The position numbers and the translations under genes were made by a program. From Mesorhizobium sp. WSM3859 (GTDB taxonomy: Bacteria > Pseudomonadota > Alphaproteobacteria > Rhizobiales > Rhizobiaceae): a stretch of 64,000 bases of DNA. The stretch covers positions 1 to 64,000 of the forward strand of contig NZ_NSGG01000009.1 in the NCBI RefSeq assembly GCF_002295065.1, read 5' to 3'. Position 1 is the stretch's first letter, and each line of letters opens with the position of its first letter. The notes beneath the pieces are model-generated. The model was not told the origin of the DNA, ran no database searches, and saw only the letters and a list, made by a program, of their open reading frames with translations. This document shows, piece by piece, positions 27,234 through 36,371 of the stretch.

Positions 27234-28232
27234 TCAGATGTCGCCGCTCTGCGAGGTCTGCTCGTCGCGCGGATTGATGATGGCGTCGATGGCGAGCGCG
27301 CCGAGCAGGATCACGCTCTTGATCAGGTTCTGGCTGGTGTAGCTGAAGTTCAGGATCGTCATGCCGTTGGTCAGGATGCCGACCAGGACGGTGCCGGCGA
27401 TCACGTTGCGCACACCGCCCTGCCCGCCGGACAGGCCGATGCCGCCCAGCACGACCACCAGCAGCACGTCGTAGATCAGGCTCGAATTGTAGAGGCGCGT
27501 GTCGATGCCGGTGACAAGGCCGGTCATGATGATGCCGGCGGTGAAGGCGATCAGCGCGCTGATGACATATTGCATCACGATGATCGGGCGCGTCGGCAGG
27601 CCGGTGGTGCGCGCCGCGTTCGGATTGTCGCCGGTCGCATAGACCAGCCGGCCGAAGCGTGTCTTCCTCAGAAAGAGACCCATCAGGGCCGCCACCGCTC
27701 CGAAGATGAGGACGGACATCGGTATGCCAAGTACGCTGCCATTGCCGACGAATTTCAGCCAGGCGATGTCCGGCGGGGCATAGAGCACGTCCGAGGCGAA
27801 GACGATGCGCCCCGAGCCGTAGACCGAGGAGGCGATGGCCAGCGTGGCGAAGATCGGCGGCACTTCCGCGACCGCCACCATAACGCCGGTGAACAGGCCG
27901 ATGGCCGCGACCAGGAGGGCGCCGCAGATCACGGCCAGAGTGAAATCGATTCCCCAGGTGGAAATCCAAATGCTGAAGGCGACGCCGACGACCATCACCG
28001 CCACCATGGTGAGGTCGATGCCGCGGCCGACGACGACGAAGCCCATGCCGACGGCAAGCGTGCCGAGGATCGACACGTTCTTGAGGATGGCGATGATGTT
28101 GCCCTGGCTCAGGAAATTGTGGAGCGTCGCCGAGAAGACGACGAACAGCACGACCGAGATCGCGACGACGACGACTTCCTGCGACGCCTTGAAGCCAAGG
28201 CGCCTGTCGTTCGATTGGCCCGAACCAGGCAT
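27234..28232 (-). CDS. Sugar ABC transporter permease (RbsC family)
   Basis: A 332-residue membrane protein with about nine hydrophobic segments. VVGRGIDLTMVAVMVVGVAFS near 65-85 and LGGIGLSGGQGGVRNVIAGTVL near 270-290 are the CUT2 permease landmarks. The ATG at 28232 has GGGAGG close upstream. It is the first transporter gene of the operon and should pair with the permease half of the fusion at 24051-26168, giving a heterodimeric pore, which differs from the homodimeric permease seen in the operon at 1215-4036. Confidence 0.9.
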   Translation of the reverse strand: MPGSGQSNDRRLGFKASQEVVVVAISVVLFVVFSATLHNFLSQGNIIAILKNVSILGTLAVGMGFVVVGRGIDLTMVAVMVVGVAFSIWISTWGIDFTLAVICGALLVAAIGLFTGVMVAVAEVPPIFATLAIASSVYGSGRIVFASDVLYAPPDIAWLKFVGNGSVLGIPMSVLIFGAVAALMGLFLRKTRFGRLVYATGDNPNAARTTGLPTRPIIVMQYVISALIAFTAGIIMTGLVTGIDTRLYNSSLIYDVLLVVVLGGIGLSGGQGGVRNVIAGTVLVGILTNGMTILNFSYTSQNLIKSVILLGALAIDAIINPRDEQTSQSGDI

Positions 28233-28391
28233 TTTCCTCCTCCCAGGCAGCCGATGGTCAGCGCCTTGCTTAGGCGACCAGCTGCTCCGGAATCCTCCCA
28301 AGAAACCCAGCCGTTCGCCTGGTTCGGACAATTACGGCTGAAGCGTCGGCGGACAATTTCGTTTTTCTGACACGCTGTGCAGTTTGCCTCC

Positions 28392-29453
28392 TCAGGCCTG
28401 CGGTGGCTCGCCAGCATAAGCGCGCGCGATAAGAGCCCGGATCGGTTCGCGTTCCAGCGCCCGCGGGTTCCAGTAGGGATTGGCCAGCGCGCGGTCCGTC
28501 GCGATATCGATCCCGTCGGGCGGCATACCTATCTCAGACAAAGCACGCTTAGCGCCGATCCGGCCGGCGAGGTCGTAGAGCGCCATGGCAGGATCGTCCG
28601 TCTTCAGCACGGCCCGCAGAGTTTGCATGACGGCCGGAACGGCGGGCGCGTTGTAGGCCAACGCATGCGGCAGCACGATCGTATGGGTCTCCGCATGCGG
28701 CAGGTCGAAACTGCCGCCCAGCGTGTGGCAAAGCTTGTGGTGCAGCGCCATGCCGACGGAGCCGAGGCAGATGCCGCAGAGCCAGGCGCCGTAAAGCGCC
28801 TCGGAGCGCGCGTCGCGGTCATGCGGGTTCCCGGCGATGACCGGCAGGGCGCTCACCAACGCGCCGATGGCTTCGGTCGCCATCAGGTTTATCACCGGGT
28901 TGCTTTCCCTGGCATAGAGCGCCTCGACGGCATGGGCGATGGCGTTCATGCCGCTTGTTCCCGACAACGAAGCAGGAAGCGTCATCGTCAGGTCGACATC
29001 ATAGATCACCACTTCCGGCAGCACCCTCGGGCTCGATTGGGTGACCTTCACGCCATCCTTCGTCTCGCCGAGGATTGGCGTCATTTCCGAGCCGGCATAG
29101 GTCGTCGGCATCACGATCTGAGGCAGGTCAGTGCGCAATGCGATCGCTTTGGCGAGTCCCGTCGTGGAGCCGCCGCCGACCGCAACCAGCCCGTCGACCT
29201 CAAGCTCCGCCACGACCCGCAGCGCGTCCTCGGTGACCGACACCGGCGTATGCATCATCGCCCCAGCAAAGACGCCGGCTGCCGTGCCGCCGAGCGACCC
29301 GGCGAGACGCCGGGCATCGGCCTCTCGCGGCGGTGTGGCCAGCACCAGCACCCGTTTCAGCCCCAGACGGTCGATCTCCTCCGTGAGCCTTGCGATCGTG
29401 CCCGATCCGAATACGACGCGCGCCGGCTGGGCGTTATAGACGAAGCTTTTCAT
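28392..29453 (-). CDS. Maleylacetate reductase
   Basis: A 353-residue iron-type alcohol dehydrogenase homologue. VVFGSGTIARL opens the dinucleotide domain; VGGGSTTGLAKAIAL is the nucleotide site; MNAIAHAVEALYA and the block LCHTLGGSFDLPHAETHT are diagnostic of maleylacetate reductases. It reduces maleylacetate to 3-oxoadipate, the final step of hydroxyquinol and chlorocatechol pathways, with NAD(P)H. GAGGGG precedes the ATG at 29453. A ring-cleavage dioxygenase is not present in the window. It is co-directional with the downstream ABC genes (159-base gap), so an aromatic or lactone substrate for that transporter is possible. Confidence 0.9.
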   Translation of the reverse strand: MKSFVYNAQPARVVFGSGTIARLTEEIDRLGLKRVLVLATPPREADARRLAGSLGGTAAGVFAGAMMHTPVSVTEDALRVVAELEVDGLVAVGGGSTTGLAKAIALRTDLPQIVMPTTYAGSEMTPILGETKDGVKVTQSSPRVLPEVVIYDVDLTMTLPASLSGTSGMNAIAHAVEALYARESNPVINLMATEAIGALVSALPVIAGNPHDRDARSEALYGAWLCGICLGSVGMALHHKLCHTLGGSFDLPHAETHTIVLPHALAYNAPAVPAVMQTLRAVLKTDDPAMALYDLAGRIGAKRALSEIGMPPDGIDIATDRALANPYWNPRALEREPIRALIARAYAGEPPQA

Positions 29454-29466
29454 CGAGCCCCTCCCG

Positions 29467-29754
29467 TCAAGCCCGGTTGTCGACGCGCAGCAGGAAGGGA
29501 TTGATGCTGACGCTCTGCCAGACATTGGCGGCATTGAACGGGTCGCCGGCGTTGAACGCCTTCACCTCTTCGATGCTGTCGGCGGAAAAGACGAACAGCG
29601 AGCCGATCATGGTTGCGCCGTCCGCCGCCACCAGCGGCCCGGAGATGACGGTCGCGACCGGGCCGGCGGCAAGATAGGCCTTGTGAGCATCGTAATTGGC
29701 AAGCCGGCGCGCAAGCGCGTCGGCATGGTCGAGACAGTGGACGGCAAAGAGCAA
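29467..29754 (-). CDS. YciI-family protein
   Basis: A 95-residue dimeric alpha/beta-barrel-type YCII protein. LFAVHCLDHADALARRL, the central AAGPVATVISGPLVAADG and the C-terminal GDPFNAANVWQSVSINPF (with the family Asp-Pro-Phe) are typical; the His near residue 7 and Asp in GDPF are the likely active-site pair. A TTG at 29754 with GGGAGG six bases upstream is the best start. Some relatives of this fold are muconolactone isomerases or dehydrochlorinases. It lies 13 bases upstream of maleylacetate reductase, so a role in the same aromatic or lactone pathway is likely. Confidence 0.85.
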   Translation of the reverse strand: MLFAVHCLDHADALARRLANYDAHKAYLAAGPVATVISGPLVAADGATMIGSLFVFSADSIEEVKAFNAGDPFNAANVWQSVSINPFLLRVDNRA

Positions 29755-30043
29755 GATAGACCTCCCTGGCGGCGCGACGCTTCATCGATCGTCGCCTAGT
29801 TCTACTCCTCCCAGCCGGAACTTAAATCGACTACTGCCGAACAGACCGATCAATTGGTCCAAACTGGACGGATGTGAGCGCCGGATGCCGTCGTTCGGCT
29901 TGTCGCATTGAGGCACGCAAGGGCCCTGAGCGACATAGCGCGCGGTTCGGGCGGGCGGTCCGGGATTGTTCGTCAGCGGAAGCGGATATCGACCGATTGC
30001 ATCGTGCCGTCGGAGGCGGGCGCAGCCGAAGATCGCGGTGCAG

Positions 30044-31036
30044 TTAAGCGATCCTCTGCTCGAACTGCATCACGCTCGCGCTCTTGCGCAATCCCGTCGC
30101 GACGACCGACACACGGAACTTTCCGGCCAGGGACTGGTCGAAGATGGCGCCGACGATGATGTCGGCATCGGCGTCGACCTCCTCGCGTATCCGCGTCGCG
30201 GCTTCGTCGACCTCGAACAACGTCATGTCCATGCCACCGCTGATCGACACCAGCAGCCCCCTGGCCCCCGTCATGGAGGCTTCGTCGAGAAGCGGATTGG
30301 CGATCGCCGCCTCGGCCGCCATCCTTGCTCGTCCCTCTCCGGAAGCCTCGCCGGTTCCCATCATCGCCGGGCCCATGTCCCGCATAACCGACTTCACGTC
30401 GGCGAAATCGAGATTGATCAGGCCTTCCTTGACGATCAGATCCGTGATGCAGCCGACACCGGCGTAGAGAACGCGGTCGGCCATGGCGAAAGCGTCGGCG
30501 AATGTGGTCCTGGCGTCGGCGACCCTGAACAGGTTCTGGTTCGGGATGACGATTACTGTGTCGGCGCTCTCGCGAAGGCGTTCTATCCCTTCCTCTGCCG
30601 CCTGGGTCCTGCGCTTGCCTTCGAACGTGAAAGGCTTGGTGACGACGGCGACCGTCAAAATGCCGGCGTCGCGCGCGGCACGCGCAATCACGGGCGCGGC
30701 GCCCGTGCCCGTGCCGCCGCCCATGCCGGCGGTGATGAAGCACATATGCGTTCCCGCCAGATGATCCATGATCTCGTCGATGGATTCTTCCGCCGCGGCG
30801 CTGCCGACCTGGGGCAAGGATCCGGCGCCCAGGCCCTCGGTGACATGCGCGCCCAACTGGATGAGCCGCGACGATTTCGACATGGTGAGCGCCTGGGCGT
30901 CGGTATTGGCGACGACGAACTCGACGCCCTGCAAGCCCTCGGCGATCATGTTGTTGACGGCGTTTCCGCCGGCTCCGCCGACCCCGACAACGGTGATCTT
31001 GGGTCTCATCTCCAGGATTTCCGGCTTGGCGGTCAT
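30044..31036 (-). CDS. FtsZ paralogue without C-terminal tail (FtsZ2-like)
   Basis: A 330-residue tubulin/FtsZ GTPase. Nucleotide loops are intact: [13 protein letters not shown] (18-30), ANTDAQAL (43-50), the tubulin signature GGGTGTG (106-112) and RVADA (171-175). The catalytic T7 loop NLDFADVK keeps Asn208, Asp210 and Asp213. The protein ends at FEQRIA immediately after the globular core and lacks the long linker and conserved FtsA/ZipA-binding C-terminal peptide of division FtsZ. Short second FtsZ proteins are known in rhizobia and are not thought to be the main division ring. No other division gene lies nearby. GTPase function is likely; its cellular role is unknown. Confidence 0.9.
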   Translation of the reverse strand: MTAKPEILEMRPKITVVGVGGAGGNAVNNMIAEGLQGVEFVVANTDAQALTMSKSSRLIQLGAHVTEGLGAGSLPQVGSAAAEESIDEIMDHLAGTHMCFITAGMGGGTGTGAAPVIARAARDAGILTVAVVTKPFTFEGKRRTQAAEEGIERLRESADTVIVIPNQNLFRVADARTTFADAFAMADRVLYAGVGCITDLIVKEGLINLDFADVKSVMRDMGPAMMGTGEASGEGRARMAAEAAIANPLLDEASMTGARGLLVSISGGMDMTLFEVDEAATRIREEVDADADIIVGAIFDQSLAGKFRVSVVATGLRKSASVMQFEQRIA

Positions 31037-31254
31037 TTCTTCATCTTTCTACGAAAGCGCCTGCCGCTCCGCCGCACAGCGATGCGAACCGAAGCAACGA
31101 ACACACGAATCAGGTGATCCCCACCAAGCGTAGGGAATCAGAGCGGGCGCCTCCCTGCAAGGTCCGCCGATCATATGCAAGCGCGATGGCCACGGCGCAA
31201 AGCTGAAAAGCTTTTGAGCGTTGACTGTCCAAGGCAATGTCGTTCCAAACCGCG

Positions 31255-32295
31255 TTACTGCTTCACCGAGGTCGAGGTGCCCCAGGTATCCGACAGCACG
31301 TAACCCTGCGGATACGGATCCGTCGGATCGAGGTAATAATTGTGCTCTCCGGTGATCCAGGCCCTGCCCGTTATCTGCGGCACGATCGCCTTGCGTCCGG
31401 CGACTTCGGTGAGTTCGAGGATCTTGCCGGTGAAGCGCGAGCCGATGATCGATTCATGGATTAGCACCTCGCCTTCCTTCATCAGGCCGCGCGCCTGCAG
31501 CACGGCCATGCGGGCCGAGGTGCCGGTTCCCGTCGGGCTGCGGTCGGAGCGGCCGGGCGAGACGATGCAGGTGTTGCGCGTGACCTTGCCCGGTCCCTGG
31601 AACGGCATGGCGAACTGCACGATCGACACGCCGCGCACATTGTCGAACTCAGGATGCACGACATCGAGCTGCTCGCGCGCCGCGCGGCGAACCTTCTCGC
31701 CAGCCACGGCCAGCTCGCGCGCCTCGTCGGGCGTGACCGAGAAGCCGAGCGCCTTGGCATCGACGATGGCGTAGAACATGCCGCCATAGGCGATATCGAC
31801 CTTCAGCGTGCCCAGCCCCTCCACCTCGATATTGGCATCGAGGCGCTCGGCGAAAGAAGGCGCATTGCGCAGCGTGATCGACAGGCATTTGCCGTCGCGG
31901 CATTCGGCGCGCACCTCGATGACACCGCCCGGCATATCGAGCTTGAAACGCGTTTCGGGCTCCTGCATCGGCACCATGCCGGTCTCGAGCAGCACCGTGG
32001 CGACGCAGATCGTGTTGGAGCCGGACATCGGCGGGTATTCCGTCGGCTCCATGATGATCGCGCCCGCGGCGCAATCCTCCCGCGTCGAGGGCACCAGCAG
32101 ATTGACATGCCTGGCAACGCTGCCGCGCGGTTCGCAGATCAGCATGCGCCTGATATGGTCGTGATCGCGCTCCATCGTGATCATCTTTTCCATCATCGTG
32201 CGGCCCGCCGGCGGCAGCACGCCGCCGACGATGACGTCGCCGACCTCGCCCTCGGCGTGACAGCCCACGACACGAATGCTGGACTTGGTACGCAT
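31255..32295 (-). CDS. Proline racemase family protein with Ser/Thr active-site pair
   Basis: A 346-residue two-lobed protein of the proline racemase superfamily (proline racemase, 4-hydroxyproline epimerase, trans-3-hydroxyproline dehydratase). The two positions that carry catalytic cysteines in racemases are Ser91 (PPMSGSNT) and Thr255 (DRSPTGTGTSA). Thr at the second position is known in dehydratases, and Ser at the first in some epimerases, but the combination leaves no catalytic thiol. The surrounding motifs are otherwise intact, so it is probably active, most simply as a dehydratase. It is divergent from a DHDPS-family gene, as expected in hydroxyproline degradation. The ATG at 32295 has GGGAGC upstream. 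Confidence 0.88.
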   Translation of the reverse strand: MRTKSSIRVVGCHAEGEVGDVIVGGVLPPAGRTMMEKMITMERDHDHIRRMLICEPRGSVARHVNLLVPSTREDCAAGAIIMEPTEYPPMSGSNTICVATVLLETGMVPMQEPETRFKLDMPGGVIEVRAECRDGKCLSITLRNAPSFAERLDANIEVEGLGTLKVDIAYGGMFYAIVDAKALGFSVTPDEARELAVAGEKVRRAAREQLDVVHPEFDNVRGVSIVQFAMPFQGPGKVTRNTCIVSPGRSDRSPTGTGTSARMAVLQARGLMKEGEVLIHESIIGSRFTGKILELTEVAGRKAIVPQITGRAWITGEHNYYLDPTDPYPQGYVLSDTWGTSTSVKQ

Positions 32296-32390
32296 GGTTG
32301 CTCCCTGTGGCCGCCACTATCCGCTTGGCAAGCGGTGCTGCTTCGGGACAAACTGATCAATCTGCGTGCCAGCCTCAAGGAGAATCCGAA

Positions 32391-33350
32391 ATGACCGCCA
32401 ATGTTTTTTCCGGCTGCATGCCGGCGCTGATGACGCCTTGCACCAGCGACCGCCTCCCCGACTTCGACGCGCTGGTGCGCAAGGGTAAGGAACTGATCGC
32501 CGCCGGCATGTCTGCGGTCGTCTATTGCGGCTCCATGGGCGACTGGCCGCTGCTCACCGACGCGCAGCGCATGCAAGGCGTCGAGCGGCTGGTGAAGGCC
32601 GGCGTGCCGGTGATCGTCGGCACCGGCGCCGTCAACACGGCCAGCGCCGTGGCCCATGCCGCGCATGCCCAGAAGGTCGGCGCGCGCGGCCTGATGGTGA
32701 TCCCGCGCGTTCTGTCGCGCGGTCCGTCGGTTACCGCGCAGCGCCACCATTTCAAGGCGATCCTCTCAGCCGCGCCCGACCTGCCCGCTGTCATCTACAA
32801 CAGCCCCTATTACGGCTTTGCCACACGCGCCGACCTCTTCTTCGCGCTGCGCGCGGAACATCCGAACCTTGTCGGCTTCAAGGAGTTCGGCGGCCCGTCG
32901 GATCTGCGCTACGCGGCCGAGAACATCACCAGCCGCGACGACGAGGTGGCGCTGATGATCGGCGTCGACACCGCCGTCTTCCACGGCTTCGTCAATTGCG
33001 GAGCCTCCGGCGCGATCACCGGCATCGGCAACGTGCTGCCCAAGGAAGTGCTGCATCTGGCGGGCCTCAGCCAGGCCGCGGCGAAGGGCGACGCCGAGGC
33101 GCGCCGGCTGGCGGAGGAGCTCGATGCCGCGCTCGCCGTGCTGTCCTCTTTCGACGAGGGCCCGGACCTGGTGCTGTATTTCAAGCACATGATGGTGCTG
33201 AAGGGTAATCCTGAATACAGGCTGCACTTCAACGAGACCGATGCGCTGACCGACAGCCAGCGCGGCTTTGCCGAGGCTCAGCTCAAGCTCTTCGATACCT
33301 GGTACGCCCAGTGGTCGAGACAGCCCGCAACGGCAAGGTTCGCGGCCTGA
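32391..33350 (+). CDS. Dihydrodipicolinate synthase family aldolase/lyase
   Basis: A 319-residue class I aldolase of the DHDPS/NAL superfamily. Tyr136 (VIYNSPYYG) and the Schiff-base Lys164 (LVGFKEFGG) are in place, as is an N-terminal glycine-rich pyruvate-carboxyl site (YCGSMGDWPLLT). It would cleave or form a 2-keto acid through a Schiff base. It lies back to back with the proline-racemase-family gene, which suggests it is the 1-pyrroline-4-hydroxy-2-carboxylate deaminase-type member acting downstream in hydroxyproline use; that substrate is inferred from context. AAGGAG precedes the ATG at 32391. Confidence 0.87.
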   Translation: MTANVFSGCMPALMTPCTSDRLPDFDALVRKGKELIAAGMSAVVYCGSMGDWPLLTDAQRMQGVERLVKAGVPVIVGTGAVNTASAVAHAAHAQKVGARGLMVIPRVLSRGPSVTAQRHHFKAILSAAPDLPAVIYNSPYYGFATRADLFFALRAEHPNLVGFKEFGGPSDLRYAAENITSRDDEVALMIGVDTAVFHGFVNCGASGAITGIGNVLPKEVLHLAGLSQAAAKGDAEARRLAEELDAALAVLSSFDEGPDLVLYFKHMMVLKGNPEYRLHFNETDALTDSQRGFAEAQLKLFDTWYAQWSRQPATARFAA

Positions 33351-33700
33351 ACTCGCGGACCTGAGGCCGTGCGACCTCGCCTTTCACCAGGATGAAGGGC
33401 CGCTATCGGCGGGCGGATGGTCCGCGCCAGATGCGGCCCAATACCCAAACGGAGGGCTATCCGCCACTCGGTTCGCGAAAGCCATGATTTTTGTTCGATG
33501 AGCCGGCAGGGGCCCTCCCCTGCACGCCGAAAGCATTGTATTCCTTTGCTTTGCGGCCTTGAAAATGGCGCAGGCGGCGTGGAATGTTTCAAACGCCGCA
33601 CCGGCTTTCGAAAGTGAAACTTTCCTTTTTGCTGGTTTTCTTGGTTTTGCGGCGCCGGCCCGCGCCGCACATTGAAAGCTAGGCAAATGGGGAAGCCTAA
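33351..33700. other. 350-base gap with a candidate operator palindrome
   Basis: No convincing coding sequence is present. GAAAGTGAAACTTTC at 33610-33624 is a palindrome with a three-base spacer and could be a regulator binding site for the SDR gene at 33701. A short five-codon frame (ATG at 33687, MGKPK) overlaps the SDR start region and is not likely to be a gene. There is no strong terminator after the DHDPS-family gene. The remainder holds nothing I can identify. Confidence 0.5.
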
Positions 33701-34411
33701 GTGACGACAGCCTTCATCACAGGTGCAACGAGCGGCATAGGGCGCGCGATCGCAATCGCCTTGAGCGATGCCGGCTACGAGGTCTACGCGATCGGCCGCA
33801 GTCAGGCGGCGCTGAAAGAACTGCAGGCCGAGCGTCCGGGCATCGTGCCGATTGCCGTCGACGTCACCGATCGCGAGGCGCTGGAATCGGTGCTGGCGGA
33901 TCTCACCATCGATGTGCTGATCAACAATGCCGGCATCATGCCGCCGCTCGGCAATTTCGCCGACATGAAAATCGCCGACATCGACGCAACGCTGGAAGTG
34001 AACCTCAGCGCCGCGATCCTGCTCACCCGCCTCGTCGTGCCGCAGATGCGCGAGCGGCAGTCGGGGCACGTCTTGTTCATCGGCTCGGTCGCCGGCCACG
34101 CGGCCTTTTCCAACATTGCCGTCTATGCGGCCACCAAGGCGGCGATCTCCGGCTTTGCCGGCGCGCTGCGCGCCGACCTCTCCCCCTCCGGCATACGTGT
34201 CACAGAGATCGTCGCCGGCCGCGTCGAGACGCAGCTCTACCAGGACATTCTCGACGCCAAGGCGCGCGCCGCCATGTATGCCAGCAAAGTGGTGCAGCCC
34301 GATGACGTGGCCAGGATGGTCGTCGCCGTGCTCGCGCTGCCGGCATGGGCCGACGTCACCCGTTTCGACATTATGCCGACATGGCCGACCTCGCCGAGCG
34401 GCACCAAGTAA
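33701..34411 (+). CDS. SDR family oxidoreductase
   Basis: A 236-residue classical SDR. The cofactor motif is [11 protein letters not shown] (8-18), NNAGIMPP follows, Ser lies in FIGSVAGHA and the catalytic pair is YAATKAA. It is most like the DltE/YdfG-type NADP-dependent oxidoreductases. The start is GTG at 33701, with GGGGAAG upstream, and there is no in-frame ATG before the Rossmann motif. It is followed 11 bases later by a second SDR, and then by a LysR and hydantoinase genes in the same direction. Substrate unknown. Confidence 0.88.
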   Translation: MTTAFITGATSGIGRAIAIALSDAGYEVYAIGRSQAALKELQAERPGIVPIAVDVTDREALESVLADLTIDVLINNAGIMPPLGNFADMKIADIDATLEVNLSAAILLTRLVVPQMRERQSGHVLFIGSVAGHAAFSNIAVYAATKAAISGFAGALRADLSPSGIRVTEIVAGRVETQLYQDILDAKARAAMYASKVVQPDDVARMVVAVLALPAWADVTRFDIMPTWPTSPSGTK

Positions 34412-34422
34412 GGGATAGTGGA

Positions 34423-35172
34423 ATGAAGGATCTTTCCGTTCTGGTCGTCGGCGGCGGCGCCGGCCTCGGCGCGCTCCTCGCCAAGATGGCTGTCGAGGCC
34501 GGGGCGGCAAAGATCGGCATCATCGACATCAACCGGGGAGCGGCCGAGAGCGCGCTCGAGCCGGCAAAGGCCAAAAGCCTGCCGACAGCCGCTGCCGCAT
34601 GCGACATCCAGGTGGGCCCGCAATGCCACGCCGCCTTCGATGCCATCGTGGCTAGACTCGGGCGCGTCGACACGCTGATCAATTGCGCCGCCATCTACCC
34701 GCGCCGACCGCTGCTCGAGATCACCGACGCCGACTGGGATGCCTCGAACGGCATCAACATCAAAGGCACCTACCACATGATGGTGGCGGCCGTCCGGCAT
34801 ATGCAGGCACAGGAGCCAAAAGCCCAGGTGCGCGGCCGCATCGTCAATCTGACCTCGGTCGACGCCTTCAAGGCGCATCCCCAGAACGCCCATTATGCCG
34901 CGACCAAGGCAGCCGTCGTCAGCCTGACCCGGTCCTTCGCGCATCACGTCGCCAGGGACGGCATCCTGGTGAACTCCGTGGCGCCGGCCGGCATGGCCAC
35001 GGAGAAGGCAAAGGCCCTCGGCTTCCTGGAGGAACTGGCCAAGGCAAGCCCGCTCGGCCGCGGCGCCGAGCCGACCGAAATCGCCGAATGGGTGTTGATG
35101 ACCGGCGGTCCGAGGAACACCTATATGACCGGCGAAAACGTAATTGTTTCAGGTGGTTACATCTACGCCTAG
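34423..35172 (+). CDS. SDR family oxidoreductase
   Basis: A 249-residue SDR. The glycine motif is slightly atypical ([11 protein letters not shown], residues 9-19) with an Asp after the second strand (IIDINRG), pointing to NAD use. Catalytic Ser and YxxxK are in LTSVDAF and YAATKAA, and the C-terminus is the usual [12 protein letters not shown]. It forms a pair with the preceding SDR, 11 bases away. The two share little sequence beyond the fold, so they are not a recent duplication. They may catalyse successive steps on the compound processed by the HyuA/HyuB enzymes downstream; this is an inference from order only. Confidence 0.87.
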   Translation: MKDLSVLVVGGGAGLGALLAKMAVEAGAAKIGIIDINRGAAESALEPAKAKSLPTAAAACDIQVGPQCHAAFDAIVARLGRVDTLINCAAIYPRRPLLEITDADWDASNGINIKGTYHMMVAAVRHMQAQEPKAQVRGRIVNLTSVDAFKAHPQNAHYAATKAAVVSLTRSFAHHVARDGILVNSVAPAGMATEKAKALGFLEELAKASPLGRGAEPTEIAEWVLMTGGPRNTYMTGENVIVSGGYIYA

Positions 35173-35247
35173 AATCATTTCGGCAGCCGCTGTTGAGGTT
35201 CGGCAGTGCATGATCAACGGGTCTCGAACGAAGGAGGCGGACTTACG

Positions 35248-36195
35248 ATGAGCGGCAAGCTTCGTCTTCCTTCGCTCAATGCGCTTCGCGTCTTCCACGC
35301 CGTCGCGCAGCACAAGAGCTTCCGCCAAGCCGCCGACGAATTGCTGGTCACGCCGCAAGCGGTCGGACAGCAGATCAAGCTGCTGGAAGACACGCTGCAG
35401 GTCACGCTGTTCAAGCGCAAGGGCCGTTCGATCGAGCTGACCGAATCCGCCATCCTGCTCTCGCACTACGTCAAGGCGGGCTTCGACGAATTCTCCGAGG
35501 GCGTTCGCCGCGTCACCAAGTCGAACCACCGCGACCGCATCAACCTCAACGCCAGTCCATACTTCGCCACGCACTATCTGCTGCCGAGGCTGTCGCTGTT
35601 CCGCGAGATCCTGCCGGGCGCCGACCTGCGCCTGACCACCATGGTCGACCTGCCCGACTTCGGGCGCGACGACATCGATATGACTGTGCAGTGGGGCTAC
35701 GGCAACTGGCCCGACTACGAGGTGACACTCCTGGTGCCGGATCCGAAGATCATCTGCTGCACGCCGGCGATCGGCGAGAAGATCAAGTCGCCGCAGGACC
35801 TGACAAAGTTCACGTTGCTCGACACCGTCAAGTCGAAGCGGCTATGGCCTGACATATTGCGGCACCTGGGCGTGGAGCTGACCGACGGCGACCGCAGCGT
35901 CAGCTTCGACGACGCGGCGACGATGCGCCGGGCGACCCTGCAAGGCATCGGTGTGGGCTTGGTCTCCGTCATCGACGCCGAGGAGGACTTCCGCTCCGGC
36001 GCGCTGGTCGCGCCGATCGGCCGCGACGCAATTGCCGATATGAGGCCGGAGGAAGTGCCTGGCTTCTGTCTTGTCGTCCCGCGCGGGCATCTGCGCGTCA
36101 AGGCCGTAGCCGCGCTTCATCGATGGCTGGCCCAGCAAGCCTGGCGAAGCGACCTCAAGATTTCCCTGCCGATACCGACCCCGCTTTCCGACTGA
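35248..36195 (+). CDS. LysR-family regulator, GcvA-like
   Basis: A 315-residue regulator. The winged HTH is at residues 7-66 (LPSLNALRVFHAVAQHKSF and AADELLVTPQAVGQQIKLLE), with the 'L-x-LRxFxAVA' opening of the GcvA subgroup, then an effector domain from about residue 100 (INLNASPYFATHYLLPRL). The ATG at 35248 is chosen for GGAGG 11 bases upstream; a GTG at 35206 would add 14 residues. It lies between the SDR pair and hyuA in the same direction, so it probably regulates this block. Effector unknown. Confidence 0.87.
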   Translation: MSGKLRLPSLNALRVFHAVAQHKSFRQAADELLVTPQAVGQQIKLLEDTLQVTLFKRKGRSIELTESAILLSHYVKAGFDEFSEGVRRVTKSNHRDRINLNASPYFATHYLLPRLSLFREILPGADLRLTTMVDLPDFGRDDIDMTVQWGYGNWPDYEVTLLVPDPKIICCTPAIGEKIKSPQDLTKFTLLDTVKSKRLWPDILRHLGVELTDGDRSVSFDDAATMRRATLQGIGVGLVSVIDAEEDFRSGALVAPIGRDAIADMRPEEVPGFCLVVPRGHLRVKAVAALHRWLAQQAWRSDLKISLPIPTPLSD

Positions 36196-36371
36196 GAAGC
36201 GGCTGCAGACAAGCGTTTGGCGCGGGAGACAGTAAAGCAGAACTTTCGAATGGGCCGCATTTCTTGATTTCGCACCGGTCCGCTGGAGTGCAGGTATAAG
36301 CCGAAAGGCAAGCTTGGTTCGCTTGCCAGCCAAATGCGCGACGCAGCATTCTCTTCCCGGAAGGCCAAGGT

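Noticed and set aside
24165..28370. A very long open frame (about 1400 codons) on the plus strand
   Set aside because: It is antisense to the ABC operon genes, has the Arg/His/Asp-rich composition of a reverse-strand shadow in high-GC DNA, and shows no domain.
31255..32295. Proline-racemase-family gene as a pseudogene because both catalytic Cys are missing
   Set aside because: Length, frame and all surrounding motifs are intact, and Ser or Thr at these positions occurs in functional relatives, so substitution rather than decay is likely.
33687..33704. Five-codon upstream frame (MGKPK) overlapping the SDR start
   Set aside because: It could be a leader peptide, but there is no ribosome site and nothing else supports it.
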